In this document: positions 7,809-13,600 of the stretch, in pieces
Layout: the number at the start of each line of letters is the position of its first letter
Position numbering within the stretch: position 1 is the first letter of the stretch
From: Actinomycetes bacterium
GTDB taxonomy: Bacteria; Actinomycetota; Actinomycetes; Actinomycetales; Microbacteriaceae
Direction of reading: 5' to 3'
DNA: 13,600 bases
Assembly: GCA_023386675.1 (NCBI GenBank)
Contig: JAEWJG010000051.1
Location: 1-13,600, forward strand
Position numbers and translations under genes: made by a program
Notes under the pieces: generated by a model
The model's database searches: none
Seen by the model: only the letters and a program-made list of their open reading frames with translations
What the model was told of the DNA's origin: nothing

Positions 7809-7829
7809 CCCCTTGTTGGTGTGAGGGGT
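7808..7829. promoter_or_regulatory. Inverted repeat in the MFS/sigma intergenic region
   Basis: ACCCCT (7808-7813) and AGGGGT (7824-7829) form a 6-bp inverted repeat with a 10-nt centre, followed by AT-richer sequence up to about 7850. It abuts the TTGACA of the possible MFS promoter and lies about 115 bp ahead of the sigma ATG. It could be an operator or a 5'-UTR hairpin. No T-run follows, so it is not a terminator. A clear forward promoter for the sigma gene was not found; TTGTTG (7813-7818) with TATCGT (7838-7843) is the best pair but with a 19-bp spacer. Confidence 0.25.
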
Positions 7830-7905
7830 CGATTGCTTATCGTTGCTAACAACCGAAGGACTCCACAAAGGCCCCGAGGCACACCCGAACTGAGAGCACC
7901 AAACG

Positions 7906-7941
7906 ATGGCTGCCCGTGAGTACATGGGCGGAATGGGATGA
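7906..7941 (+). CDS. Possible 11-codon upstream ORF ahead of the sigma gene
   Basis: An ATG at 7906 opens a short frame reading MAAREYMGGMG and ending in TGA at 7939-7941, 4 nt before the sigma-factor ATG. A GAGAG purine run (7892-7896) lies 9 nt upstream and could serve as its ribosome binding site. The stop-to-start spacing would allow terminating ribosomes to reinitiate on the sigma ORF. Very short frames arise easily by chance, so this is only a candidate leader peptide. Confidence 0.25.
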   Translation: MAAREYMGGMG

Positions 7942-7945
7942 CACG

Positions 7946-8857
7946 ATGACGACGCTCGAAGTGACCAGCGACCCGGTACGCGACTATCTGAATGCGATCG
8001 GCCGCACCCGCCTTCTGACGGCGGACGAAGAAGTGGCCCTGGCGAAGCGGATCGAGGTGGGCGTGCTCGCCGGCGAGCGCCTGGCGATCCGTCCGGGCCT
8101 CACCCCCCGCGAGAAGCGCGAACTGCAGTACCTCGCCGACGACGGCAAGCGTGCGTTCGAGCGCTTCATCGAGGCGAACCTCCGCCTGGTGGTCAGCATC
8201 GCCAAGCGCTACGCCGGCCGCGGCCTGCCCGTGATGGATCTGATCCAGGAGGGCAACCTCGGCCTGGTGCGCGCGGTCGAGAAGTTCGACTACCGCACCG
8301 GCAACAAGTTCTCGACGTACGCCACCTGGTGGATCCGCCAGTCGATCCTCCGCGGCATCGCCGACACCGCCCGTCTGATCCGCATCCCGGTGCACACCGT
8401 GGAGAAGATCGACAAGCTCGACCGCATCCGCCGCGACCTCGGCGGCGAGCTGGGCCGCACGCCCACCCTGGAGGAGATGGCCGAGGCGTCGAACCTCGAC
8501 CCGGCTGAGGTCCACAAGCTGCAGATGAGCGACTCCGAGACCGTTTCGCTGGCCGTGCCGGTCGGCGAGAACGAGGGCGCCGAGCTCGGCGACCTGATCG
8601 AGGACGACGACTTCCCGGGCCCGCCGGAGGCCGTGGAGGTGGAGTTCCGCCACCGCGACCTGGAGGAGCGCCTGCGCGAGCTCCCGCCGCGCGACGCCAA
8701 GGTGGTCCGCATGCGCTTCGGACTCGACGGCCACAAGCCGATGACGCTCGACGAGGTCGGCGAGGTCTACGGGATCACCCGAGAGCGCGTCCGTCAGCTC
8801 GAGACCCGCAGCCTCAAGCGCCTCCGCTGCCCGGAGCTCCTCGAGTACCTCCGCTAG
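7946..8857 (+). CDS. Group 2 sigma-70 factor (SigB-like)
   Basis: This 303-residue protein carries sigma regions in order. Region 1.2 is DPVRDYLNAIGR (9-20) onward. Regions 2.1-2.4 (about 76-150) include LRLVVSIAKRYAGRG, DLIQEGNLGL and STYATWWIRQSI. Region 3 spans about 150-225. Region 4 (about 238-295) ends in a helix-turn-helix with TLDEVGEVYGITRERVRQLE. It lacks the long region 1.1 of primary sigma factors and matches the size and layout of actinobacterial SigB, a non-essential paralogue of SigA used in stress and stationary phase. Its -10-recognising region 2.4 is close to that of SigA, so it probably reads similar promoters. I chose ATG 7946, just before region 1.2, with a modest purine stretch (GGAATGGGA) upstream. 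An in-frame GTG at 7916 would add ten residues of no known sigma similarity. Confidence 0.93.
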   Translation: MTTLEVTSDPVRDYLNAIGRTRLLTADEEVALAKRIEVGVLAGERLAIRPGLTPREKRELQYLADDGKRAFERFIEANLRLVVSIAKRYAGRGLPVMDLIQEGNLGLVRAVEKFDYRTGNKFSTYATWWIRQSILRGIADTARLIRIPVHTVEKIDKLDRIRRDLGGELGRTPTLEEMAEASNLDPAEVHKLQMSDSETVSLAVPVGENEGAELGDLIEDDDFPGPPEAVEVEFRHRDLEERLRELPPRDAKVVRMRFGLDGHKPMTLDEVGEVYGITRERVRQLETRSLKRLRCPELLEYLR

Positions 8858-8866
8858 CAGCCCGCC

Positions 8867-8919
8867 AGCACAGGAAAAACGTCGCCTCCCACACGGGTTG
8901 GCGACGTTTTTCGTGTGCT
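8867..8919. terminator. Two-way intrinsic terminator after the sigma gene
   Basis: AAAAACGTCGCC (8875-8886) pairs with GGCGACGTTTTT (8900-8911). A CCC/GGG pair (8888-8890, 8895-8897) tightens the loop. The stem extends outward as AGCACA (8867-8872) with TGTGCT (8914-8919) after one G/G mismatch and a G-C pair. T-runs on both strands let it serve the sigma gene (+) and the small convergent gene (-). It closely resembles the terminator at 6164-6214. Confidence 0.92.
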
Positions 8920-8941
8920 CGGCGGCGTCCGCGCGGGCGGG

Positions 8942-9283
8942 TCAGCGGCCGGGAGGGGAGTCGGCGTCGACCTCGTCGGCTCCGAGCGCGCCGATCTCCT
9001 CGGTCAGCTGCAGACCCTGCGCGCTGTTGGAGGAGAGGGTCAGCTGCTCCAGCCAGGCCTTGTTGATGCGCGGGGAGCGGCCGCCGCTGTAGCGGAACAG
9101 CAGGGGGATGGCCGGGTCGACCCAGATCGCGCTGCGGCCGTCTCCGACGCTCTGCTCGTCGCGCCAGGAGAAGAAGAAGCCCTCCTTGCGCCGGAGCTTG
9201 AGCCCGATCACGATCTGGAGGTGCGCCAGGACCCGGTCCTCGAAACCGATCTCGGTGGTCCCGCCGTAGATGAGCTTGCCCAT
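8942..9283 (-). CDS. Small conserved hypothetical protein (MGKLIYGG family)
   Basis: This 113-residue soluble protein starts MGKLIYGGTTEIGFEDRVLAHLQ and contains KLRRKEGFFFSWRD (about 29-42), an IWVDPAIPLLFRY segment (about 53-65) and an acidic, glycine-ending tail. It has no signal peptide or membrane segment. From memory, short proteins with this N-terminus are widespread in Microbacteriaceae and are sometimes labelled 'ATP-dependent DNA ligase' in databases (DUF7882, I believe). No KxDG or other ligase motif is present, so I would not accept that name. The Lys/Arg-Phe-rich centre could bind nucleic acid, but this is a guess. The ATG has no ribosome binding site; TAGCTT lies 6 nt upstream, suggesting leaderless expression. 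It diverges from the SDR gene and faces the sigma gene across a shared terminator. Confidence 0.8.
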   Translation of the reverse strand: MGKLIYGGTTEIGFEDRVLAHLQIVIGLKLRRKEGFFFSWRDEQSVGDGRSAIWVDPAIPLLFRYSGGRSPRINKAWLEQLTLSSNSAQGLQLTEEIGALGADEVDADSPPGR

Positions 9284-9289
9284 GCCAAG

Positions 9290-9295
9290 AAGCTA
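9290..9295 (-). promoter_or_regulatory. Candidate -10 box for the small hypothetical gene
   Basis: The minus strand reads TGTAGCTT, an extended TANNNT -10 box, followed by 6 nt (CTTGGC) and the ATG at 9283. No recognisable -35 lies 17-18 bp upstream. A purine-rich AGGAG further upstream (9313-9317 on the minus strand) is about 30 nt from the ATG, too far to act as its ribosome binding site. Confidence 0.35.
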
Positions 9296-9362
9296 CAGGA
9301 AGTGATACCGATCTCCTGCCGGGCATTCGCTGCGCGAACACCGTGACGTCGCGTGCGCGGCG

Positions 9363-9368
9363 TACTCT
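9363..9368 (+). promoter_or_regulatory. Candidate -10 box for the SDR gene
   Basis: TACTCT fits TANNNT and is followed by 7 nt (CTGCCCC) and the ATG at 9376. The stretch before the ATG is pyrimidine-rich and holds no ribosome binding site, which fits a leaderless transcript. A GTGACG at 9343-9348 resembles a -35 but the spacer is only 14 bp. Confidence 0.4.
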
Positions 9369-9375
9369 CTGCCCC

Positions 9376-10938
9376 ATGACTCCCTCGCGCGTCCTCGTCA
9401 CCGGAGCCACCGGCTACATCGGCGGCCGTCTCGTGCCCCGGCTGCTCGCCCGCGGCCACGCCGTCCGGGTGCTGGCGCGCTCGCCGCAGAAGCTGACCGA
9501 CGTGCCCTGGGCGCCGGACGTGGAGGTCGTCGAGGGCGACCTGCACGACCGGGAGGCGGTCGAGCGCGCGATGGCGGACGTCGACGTCGTCTACTACCTG
9601 GTGCACTCGATGCGCGCGCGCGGCGACTTCGAGGAGGAGGAATCGGATGCGGCGCGCACCGTCGCGACGGCGTCGAAGGAGGCCGGGGTCCGGCGCATCG
9701 TCTACCTCGGCGCCCTGCACCCCGACGGTCCGTTGTCGCGGCACCTGCGCTCCCGCGTGGCGGTGGGCCGCATCCTGCTCGACTCCGGCGTGCCGACCGT
9801 GGTGCTGCAGGCGGGCGTCGTGATCGGCTCCGGGTCGGCGTCGTTCGAGATGATCCGCCACCTCACCGAGGTGCTGCCGTACATGCCGGCGCCGCGCTGG
9901 GTGCGCAATCGCATCCAGCCGATCGCGATCCGGGATGTGCTGCACTACCTCCTCGCGGCCGCCGAGCTGCCCCCGGAGGTGTCGCGCGCGTTCGACATCG
10001 GCGGCCCGGACATCCTGCGCTACGGGCAGATGATGAACGCGTACGCCGTCGAGGCAGGGTTGCCGCAGCGTCCGATCGCCGCGCTCCCGGTGTTCACGCC
10101 GTGGCTGGCGTCGCAGTGGGTGAACCTGGTGACGCCCATCCCGCGCAGCCTCGCGGTGCCGATCATCGAGTCGCTGCAGTACGACTGCGTGATGCGCGAT
10201 CACGATATCGACGCCGTGATCCCGCCTCCGGCCGAGGGCCTGACGGGCTACCGCCGATCGGTTCGGCTCGCGCTCGCGCGCGAGCGGTCGGGGGAGGTGG
10301 AGACGAGCTGGCAGGACGCCTCGGTGGCCGGCGCCCCCAGCGACCCGCTGCCGAGCGACCCGGAGTGGTCGGGCCACACCGTGTACACGGACGTGCGCGA
10401 GCGGGAGTCGACCGCCGATCCGCAACTGCTGTGGCGGGTCGTCGAGGGCATCGGCGGCGAGCGGGGCTGGTACTCGTTCCCGCTGGCCTGGGCGCTGCGC
10501 GGCTGGGCGGACAAGCTGGTCGGCGGTGTCGGGCTGCGCCGCGGGCGGCGGGATGCGGACCGTCTCAACACCGGCGACGCGCTCGACTGGTGGCGCGTGG
10601 AGCGCATCGAGCGGGGGAGGAGCCTGCGGCTCCGCGCCGAGATGGTCGTCCCGGGCCGGGCGTGGCTGGAACTCGGCGTGCGGCCCCGTGACGGCGGCGG
10701 CTCGGAGTACCGTCAGCGCGCCGTGTTCTTCCCGCGTGGGCTGGCCGGGCGGCTGTACTGGTTCGCCATCCTGCCGTTCCACGGGATCGTGTTCAACGGC
10801 ATGGCGAACCGCATCGTCTACGAGGCCGAGCACCCGAAGGCGGCTACGAGCGTGGCGCGCCCGTCTCCGGAGCCGGCTGATCCTGCGCCGGCTGATCCTG
10901 CGCCGGCGACCCCACCGCTGCCAGCGTCGTCGCGCTGA
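9376..10938 (+). CDS. NAD(P)-binding SDR protein with C-terminal DUF2867-type domain
   Basis: This 520-residue protein has two parts. Residues 1-300 are an atypical short-chain dehydrogenase/NAD(P)H-binding Rossmann fold with the nucleotide-binding glycine motif TGATGYIGG (9-17), a D55 after strand 3 (VVEGDLHD) and the YYLVHSM segment (73-79) typical of this branch. Residues ~333-486 match what I know as DUF2867, a conserved domain rich in Trp and ending FFPRGLAGRLYWFAILPFHGIVFNGMANRIV. The classical Tyr-x-x-x-Lys pair of SDRs is not evident, so activity may be unusual or absent. The reaction is unknown. The C-terminal ~25 residues are a Pro/Ala/Asp tail encoded by a tandem repeat that overlaps the MarR gene. 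I chose ATG 9376 because the Rossmann fold begins directly there and a -10-like TACTCT lies 7 nt upstream; GTG 9343 would add 11 residues with no role. Confidence 0.87.
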   Translation: MTPSRVLVTGATGYIGGRLVPRLLARGHAVRVLARSPQKLTDVPWAPDVEVVEGDLHDREAVERAMADVDVVYYLVHSMRARGDFEEEESDAARTVATASKEAGVRRIVYLGALHPDGPLSRHLRSRVAVGRILLDSGVPTVVLQAGVVIGSGSASFEMIRHLTEVLPYMPAPRWVRNRIQPIAIRDVLHYLLAAAELPPEVSRAFDIGGPDILRYGQMMNAYAVEAGLPQRPIAALPVFTPWLASQWVNLVTPIPRSLAVPIIESLQYDCVMRDHDIDAVIPPPAEGLTGYRRSVRLALARERSGEVETSWQDASVAGAPSDPLPSDPEWSGHTVYTDVRERESTADPQLLWRVVEGIGGERGWYSFPLAWALRGWADKLVGGVGLRRGRRDADRLNTGDALDWWRVERIERGRSLRLRAEMVVPGRAWLELGVRPRDGGGSEYRQRAVFFPRGLAGRLYWFAILPFHGIVFNGMANRIVYEAEHPKAATSVARPSPEPADPAPADPAPATPPLPASSR

Positions 10939-11470
10939 GCTCCTGGAGGAAGCGGATGACGGTGTCCCGGTCGCGCGGGCTGAGTGAGCGCGCGACTTCG
11001 AACCGGCGCGCGTGCTGCAGTCCCATGGTGCGGCGGACCTCGGCGTGCGTCTCCGGCGTGATCTCGACGACGACCGCGCGGCGGTCGGTGGGATGCGGGC
11101 GGCGCACGACGTGGCCTGCGCGCTCCAGCCGGTCGAGCAGCTTGGTGGTGGATGCGGTGGAGATGCGGAGGTGGTCGGACAGCGCGCCCGCGGTGACCGG
11201 GACGGCGGCGTTCGCGGAGGCGATCATGAACCGCAGCGCGCGCATGTCGGTCTCATTGAGCTTCATGTGCGTGCGGGACTCGAGGCTGAGCCGCTGGTCG
11301 GCTTCGCGCCACTCCCGCATCGCGCCGAGCAGCCGGACGATCTGGCTCAGTTCCTCGTCGCTCAGATCGTCGTGCTGGACGAGCTCCTGGCGCGGGTCGA
11401 TCACCCGGGGGTCGGTGAGCGATGCGGAGATACGCCGCTGCTCGTCCCGGGCTGATGTCATGAGCGCCAT
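10844..11470 (-). CDS. MarR-family regulator, CrtR-like
   Basis: This 208-residue protein has a winged helix-turn-helix at about residues 70-140. The recognition part is VTAGALSDHLRISTASTTKLLDRLE-like (92-116) and the wing is RRPHPTDRRAVVVEIT (123-138), followed by a dimerisation helix. Members are homodimers that release DNA when a ligand binds. It diverges from crtE across 66 bp. In Corynebacterium glutamicum the MarR protein CrtR sits the same way and represses the crt genes until geranylgeranyl diphosphate accumulates; a like role here is inference from position. The ATG at 11470 has a good AGAGGA site 5 nt upstream; a second ATG three codons later is less well placed. The last ~30 residues (PAQDQPAQDQPAPE) are coded by a tandem repeat and lie antisense to the end of the SDR gene (95-bp overlap). 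Confidence 0.9.
   Translation of the reverse strand: MALMTSARDEQRRISASLTDPRVIDPRQELVQHDDLSDEELSQIVRLLGAMREWREADQRLSLESRTHMKLNETDMRALRFMIASANAAVPVTAGALSDHLRISTASTTKLLDRLERAGHVVRRPHPTDRRAVVVEITPETHAEVRRTMGLQHARRFEVARSLSPRDRDTVIRFLQELSATTLAAVGSPAQDQPAQDQPAPETGAPRS
10873..10907. repeat. 15-bp tandem repeat, 2.3 copies, coding on both strands
   Basis: The unit CCGGCTGATCCTGCG occurs at 10873-10887 and 10888-10902, followed by a partial CCGGC (10903-10907). Because 15 is divisible by three, copy changes keep both reading frames. On the + strand it codes for Ala-Asp-Pro-Ala-Pro repeats in the SDR tail, and on the - strand for Ala-Gln-Asp-Gln-Pro repeats in the MarR tail. Confidence 0.9.
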
Positions 11471-11536
11471 CCTATTCCTCTTTGTAAGAAGCGTGCTAGG
11501 TTATTTGCTATCCAGGCTAGACAAGGGAGCGCCGGT
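11471..11536. promoter_or_regulatory. Divergent MarR/crtE promoter-operator region
   Basis: This 66-bp stretch is more AT-rich than its surroundings and must hold both promoters. Three GCTA elements occur (11495, 11507, 11516) around an AT-rich core (11499-11511), and TTGCTATCC/GCTAGACAA forms an imperfect inverted arrangement (11505-11524) that could be the regulator's site. Toward crtE, TTGTAA (11482-11487) with TGCTAT (11506-11511) is a weak promoter pair. Toward the MarR gene, TTGTCT (11524-11519) with TAACCT (11503-11498) is another, with a short 15-bp spacer. The two would overlap, so one protein bound here could control both genes. The crtE ribosome binding site AAGGGAG (11523-11529) is 7 nt from its ATG. 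Confidence 0.55.
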
Positions 11537-12634
11537 ATGACACAGCTGCACCCAGACACCCGGGCCACGGAGCTCGAGTCCGTTCTCGAATCCGATCTGG
11601 CGGCGGTCGACGCGCGGCTGGGCCGGTACTTCTCCGACCGCATCTCCGCGGCCTCCGCCTTCGATCCGTCCTACCGCCGGCTCTGGGAGGGCGCACGCGA
11701 CGCGGCCGACGGCGGCAAGCGCATCCGCCCGCGGTTCGTGCTGACCGCATTCCACGGGCTGGGCGGTACGGGCACGGACGCGGCACGCACCGCCGCCATG
11801 GCCTACGAGCTGCTGCACACGGCTTTCCTGCTGCACGACGACGTGATCGATGGAGACACGGTGCGCCGCGGCCGGCCGAACGTCGCCGGTGCCTTCGCGG
11901 CCGAAGCCGGAGCTCGTGGGGCGGATGGCGCACGAGGGCGGCACTGGGGCGAGGCCGGGGCGATCCTCGCCGGCGACCTGCTGCTCCACGCGGCGGCGTC
12001 GGTGCTCGCGCGGGCCGAGACCGACGACCGCACTCGGGACCGGCTCCTCGACATCCTCGATCACGGGGTGTTCGTCACCGCCGCCGGCGAGCTCGCCGAC
12101 GTCGCACTGGCCGAGCACCTCGGACCGGAGACGCCGACGCTGGACGACGTGCTCGCGATGACCGAGCACAAGACCGCCGCCTACTCCGTGTCCGGGCCGC
12201 TGATGACCGGCGCGCTGCTGGCCGGGGGCGGCGAGGACGTACTCACCACGCTCGCCGAGTACGGCCGGCTGGTCGGCATCGCCTTCCAGCTCGGCGACGA
12301 CCTGCTCGGCGTCTTCGGCAGCGAGGACGTCACCGGCAAGAGCATCGTGAGCGACCTCCGCCAGGGCAAGGAGACCTCCCTCATCGCGTACGCGCGCGGC
12401 ACCGCACGCTGGGAGGAGCTCGAGCCGTCGCTGGGCCGCGGCGACCTCGCGTTGCATGAGGCCGGCCGGCTCGCCGAGGTGCTCGACGAATGCGGCGCCC
12501 GCCGCTTCGTCGAGCGGCTGCTCACCCAGCAGGTGGACGCCGCCGTCGCCCTGCTGGACGCCCCGGCCATCCCACCGGCCCTCGCCGGGCCGCTCACCGC
12601 CGTCGCCCGCTCCTGCATCGGGAGGATCGCATGA
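11537..12634 (+). CDS. crtE: Polyprenyl (geranylgeranyl) diphosphate synthase
   Basis: This 365-residue trans-isoprenyl diphosphate synthase has GGKRIRP (59-65) for substrate binding, the first Asp-rich motif DDVID (101-105) preceded by LLH, and the second motif QLGDDLLGVFG (251-261), plus K278 nearby. The second motif reads DDxxG rather than DDxxD, which is common in actinobacterial members. It condenses isopentenyl diphosphate onto allylic diphosphates, most likely to geranylgeranyl diphosphate, given the phytoene synthase next door; chain length cannot be proven from sequence. A 20-residue Ala/Gly-rich insert (about 118-138) follows the first motif. The ATG is well supported by AAGGGAG 7 nt upstream. 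The TGA overlaps the crtB ATG (ATGA), so the pair is translationally coupled. Expression is probably controlled by the divergent MarR protein. Confidence 0.94.
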   Translation: MTQLHPDTRATELESVLESDLAAVDARLGRYFSDRISAASAFDPSYRRLWEGARDAADGGKRIRPRFVLTAFHGLGGTGTDAARTAAMAYELLHTAFLLHDDVIDGDTVRRGRPNVAGAFAAEAGARGADGARGRHWGEAGAILAGDLLLHAAASVLARAETDDRTRDRLLDILDHGVFVTAAGELADVALAEHLGPETPTLDDVLAMTEHKTAAYSVSGPLMTGALLAGGGEDVLTTLAEYGRLVGIAFQLGDDLLGVFGSEDVTGKSIVSDLRQGKETSLIAYARGTARWEELEPSLGRGDLALHEAGRLAEVLDECGARRFVERLLTQQVDAAVALLDAPAIPPALAGPLTAVARSCIGRIA

Positions 12635-13599
12635 CACGCGCACCGGAGGTTCCGGCCGGCACACCGCCGACCGACCTGCACACATACACGGACGCTGCCC
12701 ACGCCGGCGCCGCGACCATCATCCACGCTTACTCGACCTCGTTCGGGATGGCGACCCGGCTGCTCGGGGCCCGCATCCGCCCGCAGGTCGAGGACGTCTA
12801 CGCGCTCGTGCGCGTCGCCGACGAGATCGTGGACGGCGCCGCCGCGGAGGCCGGCCTGACCGTGGACGAGCAGCGCGAGCTGCTGGACGCCCTGGAGGCG
12901 GACACCGAGCGCGCCATGCGCACCGGCTACAGCGCCAACGTCGTCGTGCACTCGTTCGCCGTCACCGCCCGCGCCTCGGGGATCACCGTCGACCTCACGC
13001 GCCCGTTCTTCGCGTCCATGCGCCGCGACCTGAGCCCGGTGGACTTCACCGCCGACGAGCTGCGCGACTACGTGTACGGCTCCGCCGAGGTGATCGGCCT
13101 GATGTGCCTCAAAGTGTTCCTCGCCGACAGCCCCGTGCCCGACGACAGCCGGCTGCGGCTGGAGGCGGGGGCGCGCCGGCTCGGCGCCGCGTTCCAGAAG
13201 ATCAACTTCCTCCGCGACCTGGCGGTGGATTGGACGGAGCTGGGCCGCAGCTACTTCCCGGGGATCGACCCGGCACGGCTGACCGAGCGGCAGAAGCTGG
13301 CGCTCGTCGTGGACATCGACTGCGACCTCGGGGCGGCGGCCGACGCCATCCCGGACCTCCCGGACAACTGCCGCCGTGCGATCACCGCGGCCCACGGGCT
13401 GTTCGCCGAGCTGAGCGACCGCATCCGCGAGACGCCGGCCGCCGAGCTGCTGACCCGGCGGGTGAGCGTCCCCACCCGCGTGAAGCTCGCCATCCTCGCC
13501 CGCGCCACGGTGTCGTCCGCGATACCGCGCGCCGGAGCCGCCGCCCACGGGGCGGCCATCGTCCCGGCCGCGGCCGCCTCGCGGGAGCCGCGGCCGTGA
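12631..13599 (+). CDS. crtB: Phytoene synthase
   Basis: This 322-residue squalene/phytoene synthase has both Asp-rich motifs: DEIVD (64-68) and NFLRDLAVD (192-200), with the YFP segment (208-210) that follows in the family. It joins two geranylgeranyl diphosphates head-to-head to make 15-cis-phytoene, the first committed carotenoid step. The ATG overlaps the crtE stop and has a strong GGAGG 5 nt upstream (12621-12625); the frame extends further upstream but only as a shadow of crtE. The last ~25 residues are Ala/Pro-rich and probably disordered. The stop lies one base from the window end and overlaps a GTG (13596-13598), so the next operon gene, perhaps the desaturase crtI, may start here. 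Confidence 0.95.
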   Translation: MTRAPEVPAGTPPTDLHTYTDAAHAGAATIIHAYSTSFGMATRLLGARIRPQVEDVYALVRVADEIVDGAAAEAGLTVDEQRELLDALEADTERAMRTGYSANVVVHSFAVTARASGITVDLTRPFFASMRRDLSPVDFTADELRDYVYGSAEVIGLMCLKVFLADSPVPDDSRLRLEAGARRLGAAFQKINFLRDLAVDWTELGRSYFPGIDPARLTERQKLALVVDIDCDLGAAADAIPDLPDNCRRAITAAHGLFAELSDRIRETPAAELLTRRVSVPTRVKLAILARATVSSAIPRAGAAAHGAAIVPAAAASREPRP

Positions 13600-13600
13600 C

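Noticed and set aside
7805..8734. Open frame antisense to the sigma factor
   Set aside because: Low-information composition; the + strand has canonical sigma regions.
7946..8857. Primary sigma factor SigA
   Set aside because: Only about 303 residues with no region 1.1; size and layout fit the SigB-type group 2 paralogue.
9208..10833. 541-codon open frame antisense to the SDR gene
   Set aside because: Arg/His/Ala-rich shadow; the + strand has a clear Rossmann motif and a conserved C-terminal domain.
10873..10907. Tandem repeat considered as a CRISPR fragment
   Set aside because: There is no spacer between units, only 2.3 copies, and it lies inside two coding frames.
11501..13548. Long open frames antisense to crtE and crtB
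   Set aside because: Shadows of two unmistakable carotenoid genes; no motifs or start signals.
1..13600. Defence island or mobile element
   Set aside because: No transposase, integrase, toxin-antitoxin, restriction or known defence genes; composition is uniform and gene content is housekeeping, repair, transport and pigment.

Overview
The window is high-GC DNA with dense, short-spaced genes, GTG starts and several apparently leaderless genes. It carries a mycobacterial-type three-domain LigD with Ku, a SigB-like sigma factor, a small protein of a type I associate with Microbacteriaceae, and a MarR-crtE-crtB pigment locus. Together these point to an actinomycete, most likely of the family Microbacteriaceae (Leifsonia-like). 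The taxonomic placement is inference. I see no mobile element, CRISPR array, tRNA or rRNA; this looks like stable chromosome.

Layout. (1) 1-1711: the 3' part of a small membrane protein, then an EntS-like MFS exporter, both on the + strand. (2) 1722-6153: a non-homologous end-joining (NHEJ) locus. ligD (-) and ku (+) diverge from an 86-bp intergenic region, and a type IB topoisomerase overlaps the ku stop codon by 4 bp. (3) 6164-6214: a strong two-way terminator separating topIB from a convergent MFS/sugar-porter-like gene (6222-7706, -). (4) 7946-8857: a group 2 sigma-70 factor preceded by an 11-codon upstream ORF. A second two-way terminator, clearly related to the first, separates it from a small conserved hypothetical gene (8942-9283, -). 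(5) 9376-10938: a two-domain SDR/DUF2867-type protein. Its 3' end overlaps, in antisense, the 3' end of a MarR-type regulator (10844-11470, -). (6) 11537-13599: crtE (prenyl diphosphate synthase) and crtB (phytoene synthase), divergent from the MarR gene and coupled by an ATGA overlap. This is the start of a carotenoid operon that runs out of the window.

How the parts work together. LigD and Ku form the two-component bacterial NHEJ machine; the coupled TopIB is the less usual partner. CrtE supplies geranylgeranyl-type diphosphate and CrtB condenses two of them to phytoene. The divergent MarR gene is positioned like Corynebacterium CrtR, a GGPP-sensing repressor of the crt operon. The features most worth a second look are the ku-topIB coupling, the leaderless promoter geometry at two divergent gene pairs, the duplicated terminator module, the sigma-factor upstream ORF, and the dual-coding tandem repeat shared by the SDR and MarR genes. 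I did not find a clear, wholly new multi-gene system.
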